In this document: in pieces, positions 33,225 to 42,852 of the stretch
How the letters are laid out: each line of letters begins with the position of its first letter
Numbering within the stretch: the stretch's first letter is position 1
DNA from: M3007 sp964550795
Lineage (GTDB): Bacteria > Bacteroidota > Bacteroidia > Chitinophagales > Saprospiraceae
NCBI GenBank assembly: GCA_964550795.1
Contig: CAZKBH010000013.1
Location: 1 to 64,000 of the forward strand
Direction: 5' to 3'
DNA: 64,000 nucleotides
Translations under genes and position numbers: made by a program
Notes under the pieces: model-generated
What the model was told of the DNA's origin: nothing
Databases searched by the model: none
The model's input: only the letters and a program-made list of their open reading frames with translations

Positions 33225-34721
33225 TTAGTTCAAAATGGTAAATTCGGTTCGGCGGTTTTTTGACTGATTTTCCGGCGTATCATTGGCTACGAGCGGTTTG
33301 GAATCACCATAGCCCCGCGGCTTAATTCTGTTCAAGGAGATTCCACGATCGCTCAAATACTTCGCAACAGCAGAAGCTCGTGCAGCGGAAAGCGCCATGT
33401 TTGCAGCAGCATCACCCACATTATCAGTATGGCCGGCTACTTCAATGCTTACGTTCGGGTATGCATTCAAACCTGTAACCAAGTTGTCCAGCTCATATTT
33501 GCTGTTAGCTGTCAACGAAGCAGAGCCAGACTCAAAATTGATGTGTTTCAAAGTCAAGGTCTTATCTGCGGCGGTAGTTGACTCTACTGCTTTTTTGATG
33601 TTATCGCCAAACTCCTTGGCACGCTCCCGCACTTCAATATCCAGCACTTTATCTTTATTGGGATCTTCTTCTTTACCGCGCATCTCCGTGAGATAGTACG
33701 ATTTTTGATCCTTCACCCAGGCATCGTATTCTTCCTGCGAAACAATTTTCATGACGCGACGCATGGAGTAGTGGCCTTTACCACATAGTTCCGCGCAAGC
33801 CAGTTCGTAGTCAAATTTCTCCCAACGTTTTGGGCCATTTGGCTCAGCTTTGTCAAACGGCTCATTGTATTCAGGATATTTGCGGAGTTCATTTCGATAT
33901 TCAGCAGTTGTTTTTACCGGCGTGAATACAAAATAGGTTGGTAGACCCGGTACCGCATCCATTTTAACTCGAAAATGAGGGAGGTAAAAGTTGTGCAATA
34001 CGTCTTTTGCAATGATCCGCACGCGAACTTTTTTGCCTACAGGAAGGTAAAATTCTTGTCCGGGAATAAAGTCGTCCCAAGTTTTGGGATCCGAAAAATC
34101 CATGCCTAGTGTATTGGCACCAGTTGTTTTTTTGTAATCACGGGTGCCAATTTTACCATCAGCGCCTGGGTAGCGAAGCGTCCATCCAAATTGTTGGGCA
34201 GTAGCTTCGATTTCCATGTAGTCTTCGCCCTCTTTTACGTCTGCCATAACGGTATTCCACGCGTTGAGGCCACGCACAACCAAAATAGTCATGACCACTG
34301 CCGGAATAGCAGTCCACCAAATTTCGAGGCGATTATCGTGCGCAATAAATTTTGCTTTACGGCCTTCTTGGTAGCGATATTTGTAGGCAAACCAGAACAA
34401 AGCAATGTGTGTGAGTACGAATACGATCCCCGTAAGAATCAAGGTAATGTTGAACAAGTTGTCCAACATCGAACCGTGCTCAGATGCCGACTCGTGTGGG
34501 CCATATCCAAGCATTACATTCTTGTAATCCCAAGCGGACCAGAACACCCCGACGAGGAATACTACCAAAAATACAAGCGATAACCAGCCATTCCATTTGC
34601 TGTTGTCGCGTAGAACCTGCCGTTCACCTTTGATGGTATTGGTAAGTTCATAAACTTTCCCGATTTGCACCATAACAACGGTAATCAGGATAATGCAGAG
34701 TAGTACGATGAGCGAAGTCAT
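33225..34721 (-). CDS. Cytochrome c oxidase subunit II fused to an OmpA-like domain
   Basis: 498 aa from ATG 34721; subunit II alone is normally about 250-350 aa. Three hydrophobic segments come first, two of them being the usual subunit II helices (NITLILTGIVFVLTHIALFWF is the second). The periplasmic CuA cupredoxin domain has the ligand motif CAELCGKGHYSMRRVM. The last 110 residues (LTLKHINFESGSA to the end) are a complete OmpA C-terminal domain with GHTDNVGD, the Arg in LSAARAS and the ending NRRTEF, including the Asp and Arg that bind diaminopimelate in OmpA. Both domains face the periplasm, so the fusion may tether the oxidase to peptidoglycan. Subunit II function is certain; tethering is inferred. 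Confidence 0.93.
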   Translation of the reverse strand: MTSLIVLLCIILITVVMVQIGKVYELTNTIKGERQVLRDNSKWNGWLSLVFLVVFLVGVFWSAWDYKNVMLGYGPHESASEHGSMLDNLFNITLILTGIVFVLTHIALFWFAYKYRYQEGRKAKFIAHDNRLEIWWTAIPAVVMTILVVRGLNAWNTVMADVKEGEDYMEIEATAQQFGWTLRYPGADGKIGTRDYKKTTGANTLGMDFSDPKTWDDFIPGQEFYLPVGKKVRVRIIAKDVLHNFYLPHFRVKMDAVPGLPTYFVFTPVKTTAEYRNELRKYPEYNEPFDKAEPNGPKRWEKFDYELACAELCGKGHYSMRRVMKIVSQEEYDAWVKDQKSYYLTEMRGKEEDPNKDKVLDIEVRERAKEFGDNIKKAVESTTAADKTLTLKHINFESGSASLTANSKYELDNLVTGLNAYPNVSIEVAGHTDNVGDAAANMALSAARASAVAKYLSDRGISLNRIKPRGYGDSKPLVANDTPENQSKNRRTEFTILN

Positions 34722-34811
34722 TGCTATTATTTCTTTGTGAGTTTTGTGGAATAAAATCCTGCAAAACAATTTTCAGTTTGAACTGGCAGATCACTTTACT
34801 GCCGAACTTTT

Positions 34812-36414
34812 TTAGTGATGATTGTGGTCTCCTTCTTCTCCTTCAATCAGTGTTCCTGTATCGTGATGCAAACTTTCTTCCAAAAATGGATCACGCATAG
34901 GAACAAGAGAAACCTTTGAAAGTTGATTGAAAAAGAAGAAAAGGAAGAGGCTCAAAAAGCCGATAAGAATTCCGATTTCTTCCAATCCTGGAATGGTATA
35001 ACCCAGCTTAAATGCCTTGGATTCATCCGCGTGATGACCTGCATCCCCGTGTCCCCCACCACCCTCTGATCCACCACTATTAGGGGCAGCCGCAAGCGCT
35101 GTTTCCGGATGTGCGCTGTGCCCAGCTTCATCGCCATGGGTAGCTTCCGATGCAAGTGAATCTGTATGCGTCTCCCCGCTGCCAGCTGGTTCCGTTGAAT
35201 GCGTTGTATCAGCTTCTGCACTGTGCGTGTCAGCGCTATGGTCGGATTCCGTGGATATTGGAGCAACACTGCTACTGTGCGTGTCTGCACCATGTTTGCC
35301 TTCTGCCAATTCCATGGCCTCATGCGCTGAAATACGCGCGCCTGGCTTAATCATGTAGAAATAATCCCACCAGTGACCAAAGAATACGATTAACGCTACG
35401 AAAAACATCGTTCCGAACTTGCGTTTGGTGTCGTTGCGCATCAGGATCAGGAAAGGCGTAACAAAGTTCAACAGCAGGTTACCCCAGAAAAGTACCGGGT
35501 AATGCGTCATGCGCTCGTTGAAATAAATGGTTTCCTCCCCGTTGTTGGCATACCAAATCAGCATAAATTGGTCGAACCAGAGGTAAGTCCAAAAAACCGA
35601 AATACCAAAAAGGAATTTGCCGACGTCGTGCAAGTGATTCTGAGTAACATACTCCAGATAGCCCAAGGATTTGAGGTAAATAATCAACATTACCGTCATC
35701 GAAAGGGCACCCAACCAGGTAGAAACCATTGCATACCATGCGAACATGGTACTGTACCAATGCGAATCAATGGACATCATGGCCTGCCAGAAGAACACCG
35801 TGCTCAAGAAACCGCCGAGTGGGAGGAAGGATGCCGCCCATTTACGCTGTTTGCGGTAGTATTTGAATTCGGACGTTTCCATGGTGTCCTGATCCACGGA
35901 TGCCTGGCGAAGGTTTTTTGCCCAGTAGTACCAAATCAGCAAAAAGCCGACCGTACCAATGGTGAACCAAACAGGGTTCAAGAAGCCCTTTTNNNNNNNN
36001 NNAGCCCTTTTTACCCGCCAAAATGCGGTCATAATGCGGAGCTTCCGGGTCCGTCAGGTTGATGTCGGTGCTGTTCCAGTGGTAGAGATGGTGCAAATGG
36101 CCCCAAACCCCAACCACGATCAGTCCCATTAGAATCACGCCGACCCACATGAACTGGCTCATGGCTTCCCAAACACGCCGTATAACCGTGTTCCAACCCG
36201 CGAACGCAGTAATCTGCGCCGAAAGGAAGAACATAGACATGAAGGCTATTCCCGTGAAATACACGGAATTGTGAAGCCAGTTGGTCCAAAAGCGTGTGTG
36301 GTACTCATCGTCGTTGAAGAACGTGAGCACGAGGCACACTGCACCCAAAACCATTCCGCCAATGAGCAGGGTTTTGGTCTTATTTTCAAATACAAACTGC
36401 GTCTTTAGGTTCAT
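34812..36414 (-). CDS. actF: Alternative complex III subunit ActF (split by an assembly gap)
   Basis: NrfD-like integral membrane subunit of the quinol:cytochrome c oxidoreductase (alternative complex III). The two halves (34812-35992 and 36003-36414) read in different frames because of a 10-N gap with duplicated flanks. Collapsing the 9-nt overlap AGCCCTTTT gives one frame, ILAGKKGFLNPVWF, of about 527 residues with some ten helices, so I report one gene. A His/Asp/Glu/Ser-rich loop of about 100 residues (coded by 35040-35340) lies before the last helix. Position between actE and coxB supports the call. Confidence 0.9.
35993..36002. other. Spurious assembly gap (10 N) inside actF
   Basis: The 9 bases before the Ns (AGCCCTTTT) are repeated directly after them. 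Removing the Ns and one copy restores a continuous actF reading frame. The gap therefore reflects two overlapping contigs not merged by the scaffolder, not missing sequence. Confidence 0.9.
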
Positions 36415-36485
36415 ATCGCAAAGTCGGGTAGAGCCGAATGTTTTGTTCGATGATGTTGATTTTCCGTGGGCCGTTATGCACTAAT

Positions 36486-37325
36486 TTATTTGCCTGTTGC
36501 TGGGGCCGCGGCAGGAGCAGGAGAAGCTGGGGCGGCGCGACCCGGTCCACTGGCAGTTCCTTTTGCTGGTTTTTCAATATTGCTGAGGGTGTTGGCTTTT
36601 TCGCTGTACTCAAGCCCTTTACTGGTGGCCTGTAGCGCGCGGACGTAGTGAATTACCTGCCAACGCTCTTCAAAAGAGAGCTTTTCAGTGTATCCACCCA
36701 TTACGTTTTTACCGTGTACCATTGCGAAGTAATACCGACCATTTCCGGCGGCAATCATATCGTCCCCAATCAGATTCTTGGGCGCGGCAGGATATTTAGC
36801 GTCTGGAACCGTTACGAGCGGACCTTGACCATCTCCTTTGACGCCATGGCAAACACCACAAAATACGTCATACAGAGGTTTGGCACGTTCCAGACCTTCT
36901 TTAGTAATGGGAAAAGGATTTTCCCTCATTTCCTTTTCGCAGCGCAAACGCTCCTCTTCGGTGTTGGCGTAGGTGAATGGCACTGCACCATTTACAGGAG
37001 CCGAAATGGCATTCGGGGCGTTTTTACCACGAATAATATCGAGCATTGATGCATCTGTGTGGTAAACACCCGTGTATCCACGTGGTACGGAACCCATCAC
37101 TTTTGCACGCGGCTGTGAAAGTTCAGCTTTGGTGAATGCCTGACCTTCCTCACCGTCCCAGTGATTCCAGCTGTAAGCGCTGTACTGGTTGGCTTCGTAA
37201 CTCACCGGGTGGTACATGTCCGGCATGTATTCGTGGCCCGTCTTGTTTTTCCCTGCTGGTGAGCAGAGCGAAAACATCCAGGCAAAAAAGGCCACACCTA
37301 AAATCGCGCCGATTGCGTATTTCAT
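36486..37325 (-). CDS. actE: Alternative complex III monoheme cytochrome c subunit ActE
   Basis: 279 aa. The signal sequence ends FSLCSPAG, a lipobox-like Cys near residue 22, so it is probably a lipoprotein on the periplasmic face. A single heme site CGVCH (about residue 166) is followed downstream by the Met-containing VHGKNVMGGY that can supply the distal ligand. The C-terminus is Ala/Pro-rich. In the complex this heme passes electrons towards the oxidase. Confidence 0.92.
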   Translation of the reverse strand: MKYAIGAILGVAFFAWMFSLCSPAGKNKTGHEYMPDMYHPVSYEANQYSAYSWNHWDGEEGQAFTKAELSQPRAKVMGSVPRGYTGVYHTDASMLDIIRGKNAPNAISAPVNGAVPFTYANTEEERLRCEKEMRENPFPITKEGLERAKPLYDVFCGVCHGVKGDGQGPLVTVPDAKYPAAPKNLIGDDMIAAGNGRYYFAMVHGKNVMGGYTEKLSFEERWQVIHYVRALQATSKGLEYSEKANTLSNIEKPAKGTASGPGRAAPASPAPAAAPATGK

Positions 37326-37434
37326 AATTTTTAAACTTTGGATTGATTTACCCGCCGTTGGAGGGTTGACTTGGAACTTTAGACTTTAAAGCGCTTATTA
37401 TCAACGTATTAAGTCTTCTGCCCAGCGTCCTTTT

Positions 37435-37965
37435 TTACATCATTTTCACATTCACCTCTTCGGCTTGTGTGTTCTGGAAGAATCCTTTTAATTGGTCCAC
37501 CTTGTTCTCAGATGCACTCGTTACATCAAATGCGAGGCAAAACTTGTCGTCTGTGGTGCGGTGGTCCAGCATATTAGCTTTTACACCAGGCCACATGCCG
37601 CAGATGGTGTAGAAGGTGATGGTCATCCCCCAAGCCGCAAACAAAACCGTCATCTCAAAAGTGATCGGAATGAACGCAGGAACTGACCAGTAAGGCTTAC
37701 CGCCGTACATCGTTGGCCAATCGCTTACGAATACCCAGGTCATGGCAAGGAAACCAAACGAGGCTCCAATTGCGCCATAAATGAATCCAAGGTAATGCAA
37801 GCGGCTTTCTTTCAGGCCCATAAGGGGATCAAGACCGTGCACCGGGAATGGCGTGAACACGTCCATAATATCCAGGTGCGCTGCATTGGCGGCTTTTACG
37901 GCGCCTTTCAGGTCTTCTTCGTCGTTGTAAAGTCCGTAAAGGACTTTTGTGCTTTCAGCAGCCAT
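37435..37965 (-). CDS. actD: Alternative complex III subunit ActD (DUF3341)
   Basis: 176 aa. An N-terminal soluble part (STKVLYGLYNDEEDLKGAVKAA, then DVFTPFPVHGLD) is typical of DUF3341, followed by two helices (YLGFIYGAIGASFGFLAMTWVF and IPITFEMTVLFAAWGMTITFY) and a soluble tail. It is a structural membrane subunit without cofactor. Located in the standard order between actC and actE. Confidence 0.93.
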   Translation of the reverse strand: MAAESTKVLYGLYNDEEDLKGAVKAANAAHLDIMDVFTPFPVHGLDPLMGLKESRLHYLGFIYGAIGASFGFLAMTWVFVSDWPTMYGGKPYWSVPAFIPITFEMTVLFAAWGMTITFYTICGMWPGVKANMLDHRTTDDKFCLAFDVTSASENKVDQLKGFFQNTQAEEVNVKMM

Positions 37966-38052
37966 TTATTCTGAATGATAAATGATGAATGTTAATTTTT
38001 CCGAACAAACCGGTGAGCTCAAAAAGACTCACTGATTTCAAGCGCAAAGGGT

Positions 38053-39462
38053 TTAATGTTCGTGCCGTACTTTCTCTACATGGCCGTGTTTTGCATCCGG
38101 GCCAATGTATTGGTCGCCTGCAACTTTCAGGATGGATTTAACCTCCGCAATGGCAACTACTGGAGCCACCCGACAGAAGATTAGGTAGCAGAAGAAGAAC
38201 AGACCAATCGTACCGGTAAAGATGCTGATTTCAACCCAGGTTGGACGGTAATAGCTCCAGGAAGATGGGAGGAAATCGCGGGCCAGAGTGGTTGCAATGA
38301 TCACGAATCGCTCAAACCACATCCCTACGTTGATGATAATCGAAAGGAAGAAGGTCCACCAAATACTGCGGCGGATTTTGCGCGACCAGAATACCTGTGG
38401 TGCAACTACGTTGCAGAACATCATTCCAAAGTAGGACCACCAGTAAATACCAAATACCCGATTGTAAAAGGCAAACTGCTCGTAAATATAACCAGAGTAC
38501 CAAGCGATGAACAACTCCGTGAGGTACGCGACCCCTACGATTGTGCCCGTAAGCACAATTACCTTGTTCATGGACTCAATGTGGTTGATCGTAATATACT
38601 GCTGAAGATTGAGCACCTTTCTGGTGATAATCATCAGCGTTTGTACCATCGCGAAACCGGAGAATACCGCACCCGCAACGAAATAAGGCGGGAAGATGGT
38701 GGTGTGCCATCCAGGAATTACCGAGGTCGCAAAGTCAAAGGATACAATGGTGTGTACAGAAAGTACCAGTGGAGTTGAAATACCCGCCAAAACAAGCGAA
38801 AGTGCTTCCCAACGCTGCCAGTGTTTGGCACTGCCTGTCCAGCCGAAGGAGAAGGTTTCGTACATTTTTTTGCGGAAACCCTTTGCACGATCCCGTACGG
38901 TCGCAAGGTCAGGCACCAAACCGGTGTACCAGAACAAGAGCGAAACCGAGAAATACGTCGAGATCGCAAATACGTCCCAAAGAAGCGGGGAGTTAAAATT
39001 CGTCCAAAGTGGGCCACGTGTGTTAGGGAAAGGCATAATAAAAAATGCCAACCAAACTCGTCCCATGTGGAAAATCGGGAACTGACCCGCACAAATTACC
39101 GCAAAAATGGTCATTGCCTCTGCTGCTCGGTTTACACCGGTACGCCAGCGTTGGCGGAAGAGCAAAAGAATGGCCGAAATCAGCGTTCCTGCGTGACCGA
39201 TACCGATCCACCAAACGAAGTTCGTGATGTCCCAAGCCCAGTTGATAGACCGGTTGGCCCCCCATTCACCGATACCTTTCCACACCGTCCAAACGATGGC
39301 AAAAATGTACAGGCCAAGGAAAACCGAGGACAACGAAAAAGCAATGATCCACTCTCTGGAAGGTGCTTTCTCGGTTGGGCTACATAAATCCTCCGTGATG
39401 TTGTGGTAGGATTTGTTCCCTTCAATCAATATGTGCCGAACGGCCGCTACTGGTTGAGACAT
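38053..39462 (-). CDS. actC: Alternative complex III subunit ActC (NrfD/PsrC family)
   Basis: 469 aa polytopic membrane protein with about ten helices. NrfD-type features include WWIGIGHAGTLISAILLLFRQRWR and HTIVSFDFATSVIPGWHTTIFPPYFVAGAVFSG (shown in parts), where the His and acidic residues line the quinol site. It is predicted to bind and oxidise menaquinol in the membrane and pass electrons to ActB iron-sulfur clusters. It ends with a soluble tail KHGHVEKVRHEH. Confidence 0.95.
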   Translation of the reverse strand: MSQPVAAVRHILIEGNKSYHNITEDLCSPTEKAPSREWIIAFSLSSVFLGLYIFAIVWTVWKGIGEWGANRSINWAWDITNFVWWIGIGHAGTLISAILLLFRQRWRTGVNRAAEAMTIFAVICAGQFPIFHMGRVWLAFFIMPFPNTRGPLWTNFNSPLLWDVFAISTYFSVSLLFWYTGLVPDLATVRDRAKGFRKKMYETFSFGWTGSAKHWQRWEALSLVLAGISTPLVLSVHTIVSFDFATSVIPGWHTTIFPPYFVAGAVFSGFAMVQTLMIITRKVLNLQQYITINHIESMNKVIVLTGTIVGVAYLTELFIAWYSGYIYEQFAFYNRVFGIYWWSYFGMMFCNVVAPQVFWSRKIRRSIWWTFFLSIIINVGMWFERFVIIATTLARDFLPSSWSYYRPTWVEISIFTGTIGLFFFCYLIFCRVAPVVAIAEVKSILKVAGDQYIGPDAKHGHVEKVRHEH

Positions 39463-39550
39463 GATTTGTAGTATTCGTTTATGAAGATTTATCAGCGTTT
39501 ATCCGGGTCAAAATCAACCCTCATAAACCCTATAAACCCTTATCAACTTT

Positions 39551-42500
39551 TTAAGAAAAGAGTTCTTCGTTTCCGTTGTGGATCTTAGCAGAGTACTGTA
39601 CCCCCGGGCGCACGTTGATTTCTTCGAGCACTTTGTAGGCAAAAGCCCCTGCTGCTTTATTCGCTTTACTTACTTCACTTTCTGGATTGTTCAGGTTGCC
39701 GAACACGATAGCGCCCGTAGGACAAGCCGTTTGGCAAGCCACGCGTACATCATTGTCCTGAATGGCACGTCCTTCTTTTTTGGCGGTCAACTTGCCTTCC
39801 TGAATACGCTGTACGCAGAAAGAACATTTCTCGATTACACCACGGGTACGAACGGTAACATCCGGGTTCAACACCATCCGAACGAGGTTGTCGGCATAGT
39901 ATGGAGTGTTTTCACCTTCCACGTGGAATACGCGCTCTTCGTTGCTCGGCCAGGTATCAGCCGTAGTGTAGTCGAGCCAGTTGAAGCGGCGAACTTTGTA
40001 TGGGCAGTTGTTTGCACAGTAACGAGTACCGATGCAACGGTTGTACGCCATTTGATTCAGCCCTTCCATGGAGTGGTTGGTTGCGTTTACCGGACAAACG
40101 TTCTCGCAAGGCGCGTTGTCGCAGTGCTGACACATCATCGGTTGGTACACCACTTTTGGGTTGTCAAGATCGCCGTAGAAATAGCGGTCAATACGCAACC
40201 AAGTCATTTCGTGGTGACGAGCAACTTCTTTTTTGCCTACCACGGGTACGTTGTTTTCGCTCACGCAAGCTACTTGGCAAGCGCCACAGCCGATACAAGC
40301 GTTCAAATCAACATACATTCCCCATTTCATACCCGTACCGAAATAATCAATGTTGTCCGGGTAAAGGGTCTGTGAATTGAGGTGATCCGCCTCGTGGTGG
40401 AATTTCTCCAGTTTATTTTCAAGCTTCTGGAGGTCTTTAACGTTGGTCTGGAAAATGATAGACCGGTCTGTCAAAGAACCCTGGAAACCTTTGTAGCCTA
40501 AAGACTTTTCGTCCGCGTTGATCACTTTGCCTTCTTCAGTGCCCATCGCCTTGACCCCCATCGTGTTGTGGTGTTGCACACAAGCAAAATGTTTGTCCTT
40601 GGTGCCCGTGGGGGTCACTTTTACATCCGTGGCATAGTATTGGGTGAGGCCATTCTCTTGTTTGAGGGCAGCATTCACGTTGATACCGTAACCTACGCCG
40701 CAACCACCAGCCGTCCGTCCACCGCCCAGCGCAATCGCGACGGTGCCTTGGGTCTGACCAAAGTTGCGCACTACTGCGCAGGTAAATTTCTGTCCGTTGA
40801 CTTCTACTTCCACTTCGTCGCCATCAACCAGGCCTTTCCAGCCATCAATGTTGTTTACACCATCCCATTCCACGGGAATGCTGAGGTAGTTGCCCCAAAC
40901 AGTACGTGTGACCGGATCCGGCATTTCTTGCAACCATGGGTTGTGGGCGTATTGCCCGCCACCGATGTTGACGGTTTCGTAGAAAGAAATTTCGAGTTCA
41001 GCAGTAGAGGGTTTGGAAACAGCGCTCAAATCCACCGAAACTGCAGGGTTGAACACCACCGGGGCATTGGTCGTTGGCACTTCGTACACCCCATTGTGCA
41101 GGCTCATTTCCCAGAAAGCCTCCTGGGAAAGGTATTGGGTCTGGCCGCCACCGATTTCGCTTTGCCAGAATTTTTTAAGAAACTCGTAATAAGGCTGCTC
41201 GGACGTTTGGTCCAACTCAGTTGCATCACACCAAACGAGCAGGGAATGTGCTGCCTGACGTGTGCTGAACAAAGGCGCAATCGTTGGCTGCATCAGGCTC
41301 ATCATACCGGATTTTGGCATGGCGTCGCCCCAGGATTCAAGGAAATGGTGATTCGGAGCTGCGTGTGTGCAGAGCAGCGTGGTCTCATCAAATTCCGTGT
41401 TTAAAGAAATCCGGGTGCCAACTTTTGCAAAAGCAGCTTTGAACGCTTCTGCATTAGGCAATTCCCAAGCGGGATTTGCACCCATAACCATGACCGTAGC
41501 AACCTGACCAGCGTTCATTTCGCCGATCAGCTTCTCTACTTTACGCTCGTCGCCCTGACGGGTGAACAAAGCACCGTTGAAATCAATGGTATTGTTGAGG
41601 TTTCCGAGTATTTCGTTGATTTTGTTGACCAAAACCTGCTCAGCAACGTTGTTGGAGCCAGAAACCACGATGGATTTTCCGCGAGCAGCTTGTAATTCTT
41701 TTGCCACCTTTTTAAGTGCGGCGGCTGCTTTGTCGTTCAATTTTGGGCCGCCTCCGTTGCCAGAAAGCTCGCCGTAAAGTGCCGCAATGGCAGCACCCAT
41801 TTCGCTCGGACGAATCTGTATCCGGCTGTCGGCATTGGATCCGGTGAGCGACATATATCCTTCCACTTGATAGTGGCGTGACATTTTTCCGTTTTTCTTG
41901 CCTACAATTTTCCGGCCTTTCACATAGTCGCGGGCATTTTGTTCGGCATTGCCCCATGTGCCAAGGAAATCGGCTCCAAAAGAGCAGATTACACTTGCCT
42001 GGTCGAATTTGTAATGGGGACGAGCGCGGAGGCCAAAGCACTTTTCGTTGGCTTCCAACAGCGCTGCCGAAGAAACCGCATCGTACCTCACAACTTCCAG
42101 GTTCGGGTAGCGGGTTGCGAAACGGCTGAGTACTTTTTCCACCGATGGGCTAATAATGGTACTGGTCAGGATGCGAACATTGCCGCCTTCTGCCAATTTA
42201 GCCTTGATTTCGCCATCAAAAGCAGCCCATTCCATCTTTTCAACCACGCCGTCTTTGACTTTACCAGCGTGCTGAACACGGCGAGTATCGTAAAGACTCA
42301 ACACGGAAGCTTGTGCACGGGCACTGGTACCACCGCTGGTGACACTGCTCAGTGTATTTCCTTCAATTTTGATGGGACGACCTTCGCGGGTTTTGACCAA
42401 AATTGCGCAATAATCGCCACCATTCACGAACGAGGTAGCGAAATAGTTGGCCACACCTGGCACGATTTCATCGGGCTTGGTGACGTAAGGAATGGCTTTT

Positions 42501-42706
42501 TTAACCGGAATTTCGCAGGAGGCTGCAATGGTAGCTGCTCCAAGACCAAAACCCATGAGTTTCAGAAAATCGCGGCGACTGGTCTGCCATTTGCCGTCGG
42601 TTTGGTCTATGTTTTCCACTGAGAACTCGCTCTGGGAGGATTGTACGAACGCTTGATCGCGCGTCAAATCTTCAGTGCTTACCCAAATACCGTTATCGTG
42701 ATGCAT
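39551..42706 (-). CDS. actB: Alternative complex III subunit ActB (molybdopterin-like and iron-sulfur fusion)
   Basis: 1051 aa. A Tat-type signal (TSRRDFLKLMGFGLGA near residue 45) is followed by AASCE. The central part (about 80-750) has the fold of a molybdopterin oxidoreductase, but in this complex the domain is known to have lost its cofactor. The C-terminal part binds iron-sulfur clusters: CIGCGACQVAC, CQHCDNAPCENVCP, CIGTRYCANNCP and CSFC with CQTACPTGA. It takes electrons from ActC and hands them to the hemes of ActA/ActE. Length and fusion are normal for Bacteroidota ActB. Confidence 0.96.
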   Translation of the reverse strand: MHHDNGIWVSTEDLTRDQAFVQSSQSEFSVENIDQTDGKWQTSRRDFLKLMGFGLGAATIAASCEIPVKKAIPYVTKPDEIVPGVANYFATSFVNGGDYCAILVKTREGRPIKIEGNTLSSVTSGGTSARAQASVLSLYDTRRVQHAGKVKDGVVEKMEWAAFDGEIKAKLAEGGNVRILTSTIISPSVEKVLSRFATRYPNLEVVRYDAVSSAALLEANEKCFGLRARPHYKFDQASVICSFGADFLGTWGNAEQNARDYVKGRKIVGKKNGKMSRHYQVEGYMSLTGSNADSRIQIRPSEMGAAIAALYGELSGNGGGPKLNDKAAAALKKVAKELQAARGKSIVVSGSNNVAEQVLVNKINEILGNLNNTIDFNGALFTRQGDERKVEKLIGEMNAGQVATVMVMGANPAWELPNAEAFKAAFAKVGTRISLNTEFDETTLLCTHAAPNHHFLESWGDAMPKSGMMSLMQPTIAPLFSTRQAAHSLLVWCDATELDQTSEQPYYEFLKKFWQSEIGGGQTQYLSQEAFWEMSLHNGVYEVPTTNAPVVFNPAVSVDLSAVSKPSTAELEISFYETVNIGGGQYAHNPWLQEMPDPVTRTVWGNYLSIPVEWDGVNNIDGWKGLVDGDEVEVEVNGQKFTCAVVRNFGQTQGTVAIALGGGRTAGGCGVGYGINVNAALKQENGLTQYYATDVKVTPTGTKDKHFACVQHHNTMGVKAMGTEEGKVINADEKSLGYKGFQGSLTDRSIIFQTNVKDLQKLENKLEKFHHEADHLNSQTLYPDNIDYFGTGMKWGMYVDLNACIGCGACQVACVSENNVPVVGKKEVARHHEMTWLRIDRYFYGDLDNPKVVYQPMMCQHCDNAPCENVCPVNATNHSMEGLNQMAYNRCIGTRYCANNCPYKVRRFNWLDYTTADTWPSNEERVFHVEGENTPYYADNLVRMVLNPDVTVRTRGVIEKCSFCVQRIQEGKLTAKKEGRAIQDNDVRVACQTACPTGAIVFGNLNNPESEVSKANKAAGAFAYKVLEEINVRPGVQYSAKIHNGNEELFS

Positions 42707-42715
42707 ACTTTCTTT

Positions 42716-42850
42716 AAGTTATGAGTTATGAGTTATGAGTTATGGTTGGCCCAAAAAATCGCAACTCAATAATTTCAATTTTTGTACTAAAAACAAAGTC
42801 TGAGCCGAAGTCACGAGTTTTAATAACCCATAACTCATAACTCATAACTT
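42716..42850. repeat. Inverted heptamer repeats between actA and actB
   Basis: A run of four TGAGTTA-type heptamers (42716-42745) faces an inverted run of three (42828-42850). Together they can form a stem of about 23 bp with an 80-nt loop in the actA-actB mRNA. The right arm ends just before the actA stop. It could uncouple expression of actA and actB or stabilise mRNA ends. Confidence 0.8.
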
Positions 42851-42852
42851 TT

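Noticed and set aside
39578..40375. 265-codon plus-strand frame
   Set aside because: Antisense to the iron-sulfur part of actB; shadow frame caused by codon bias.
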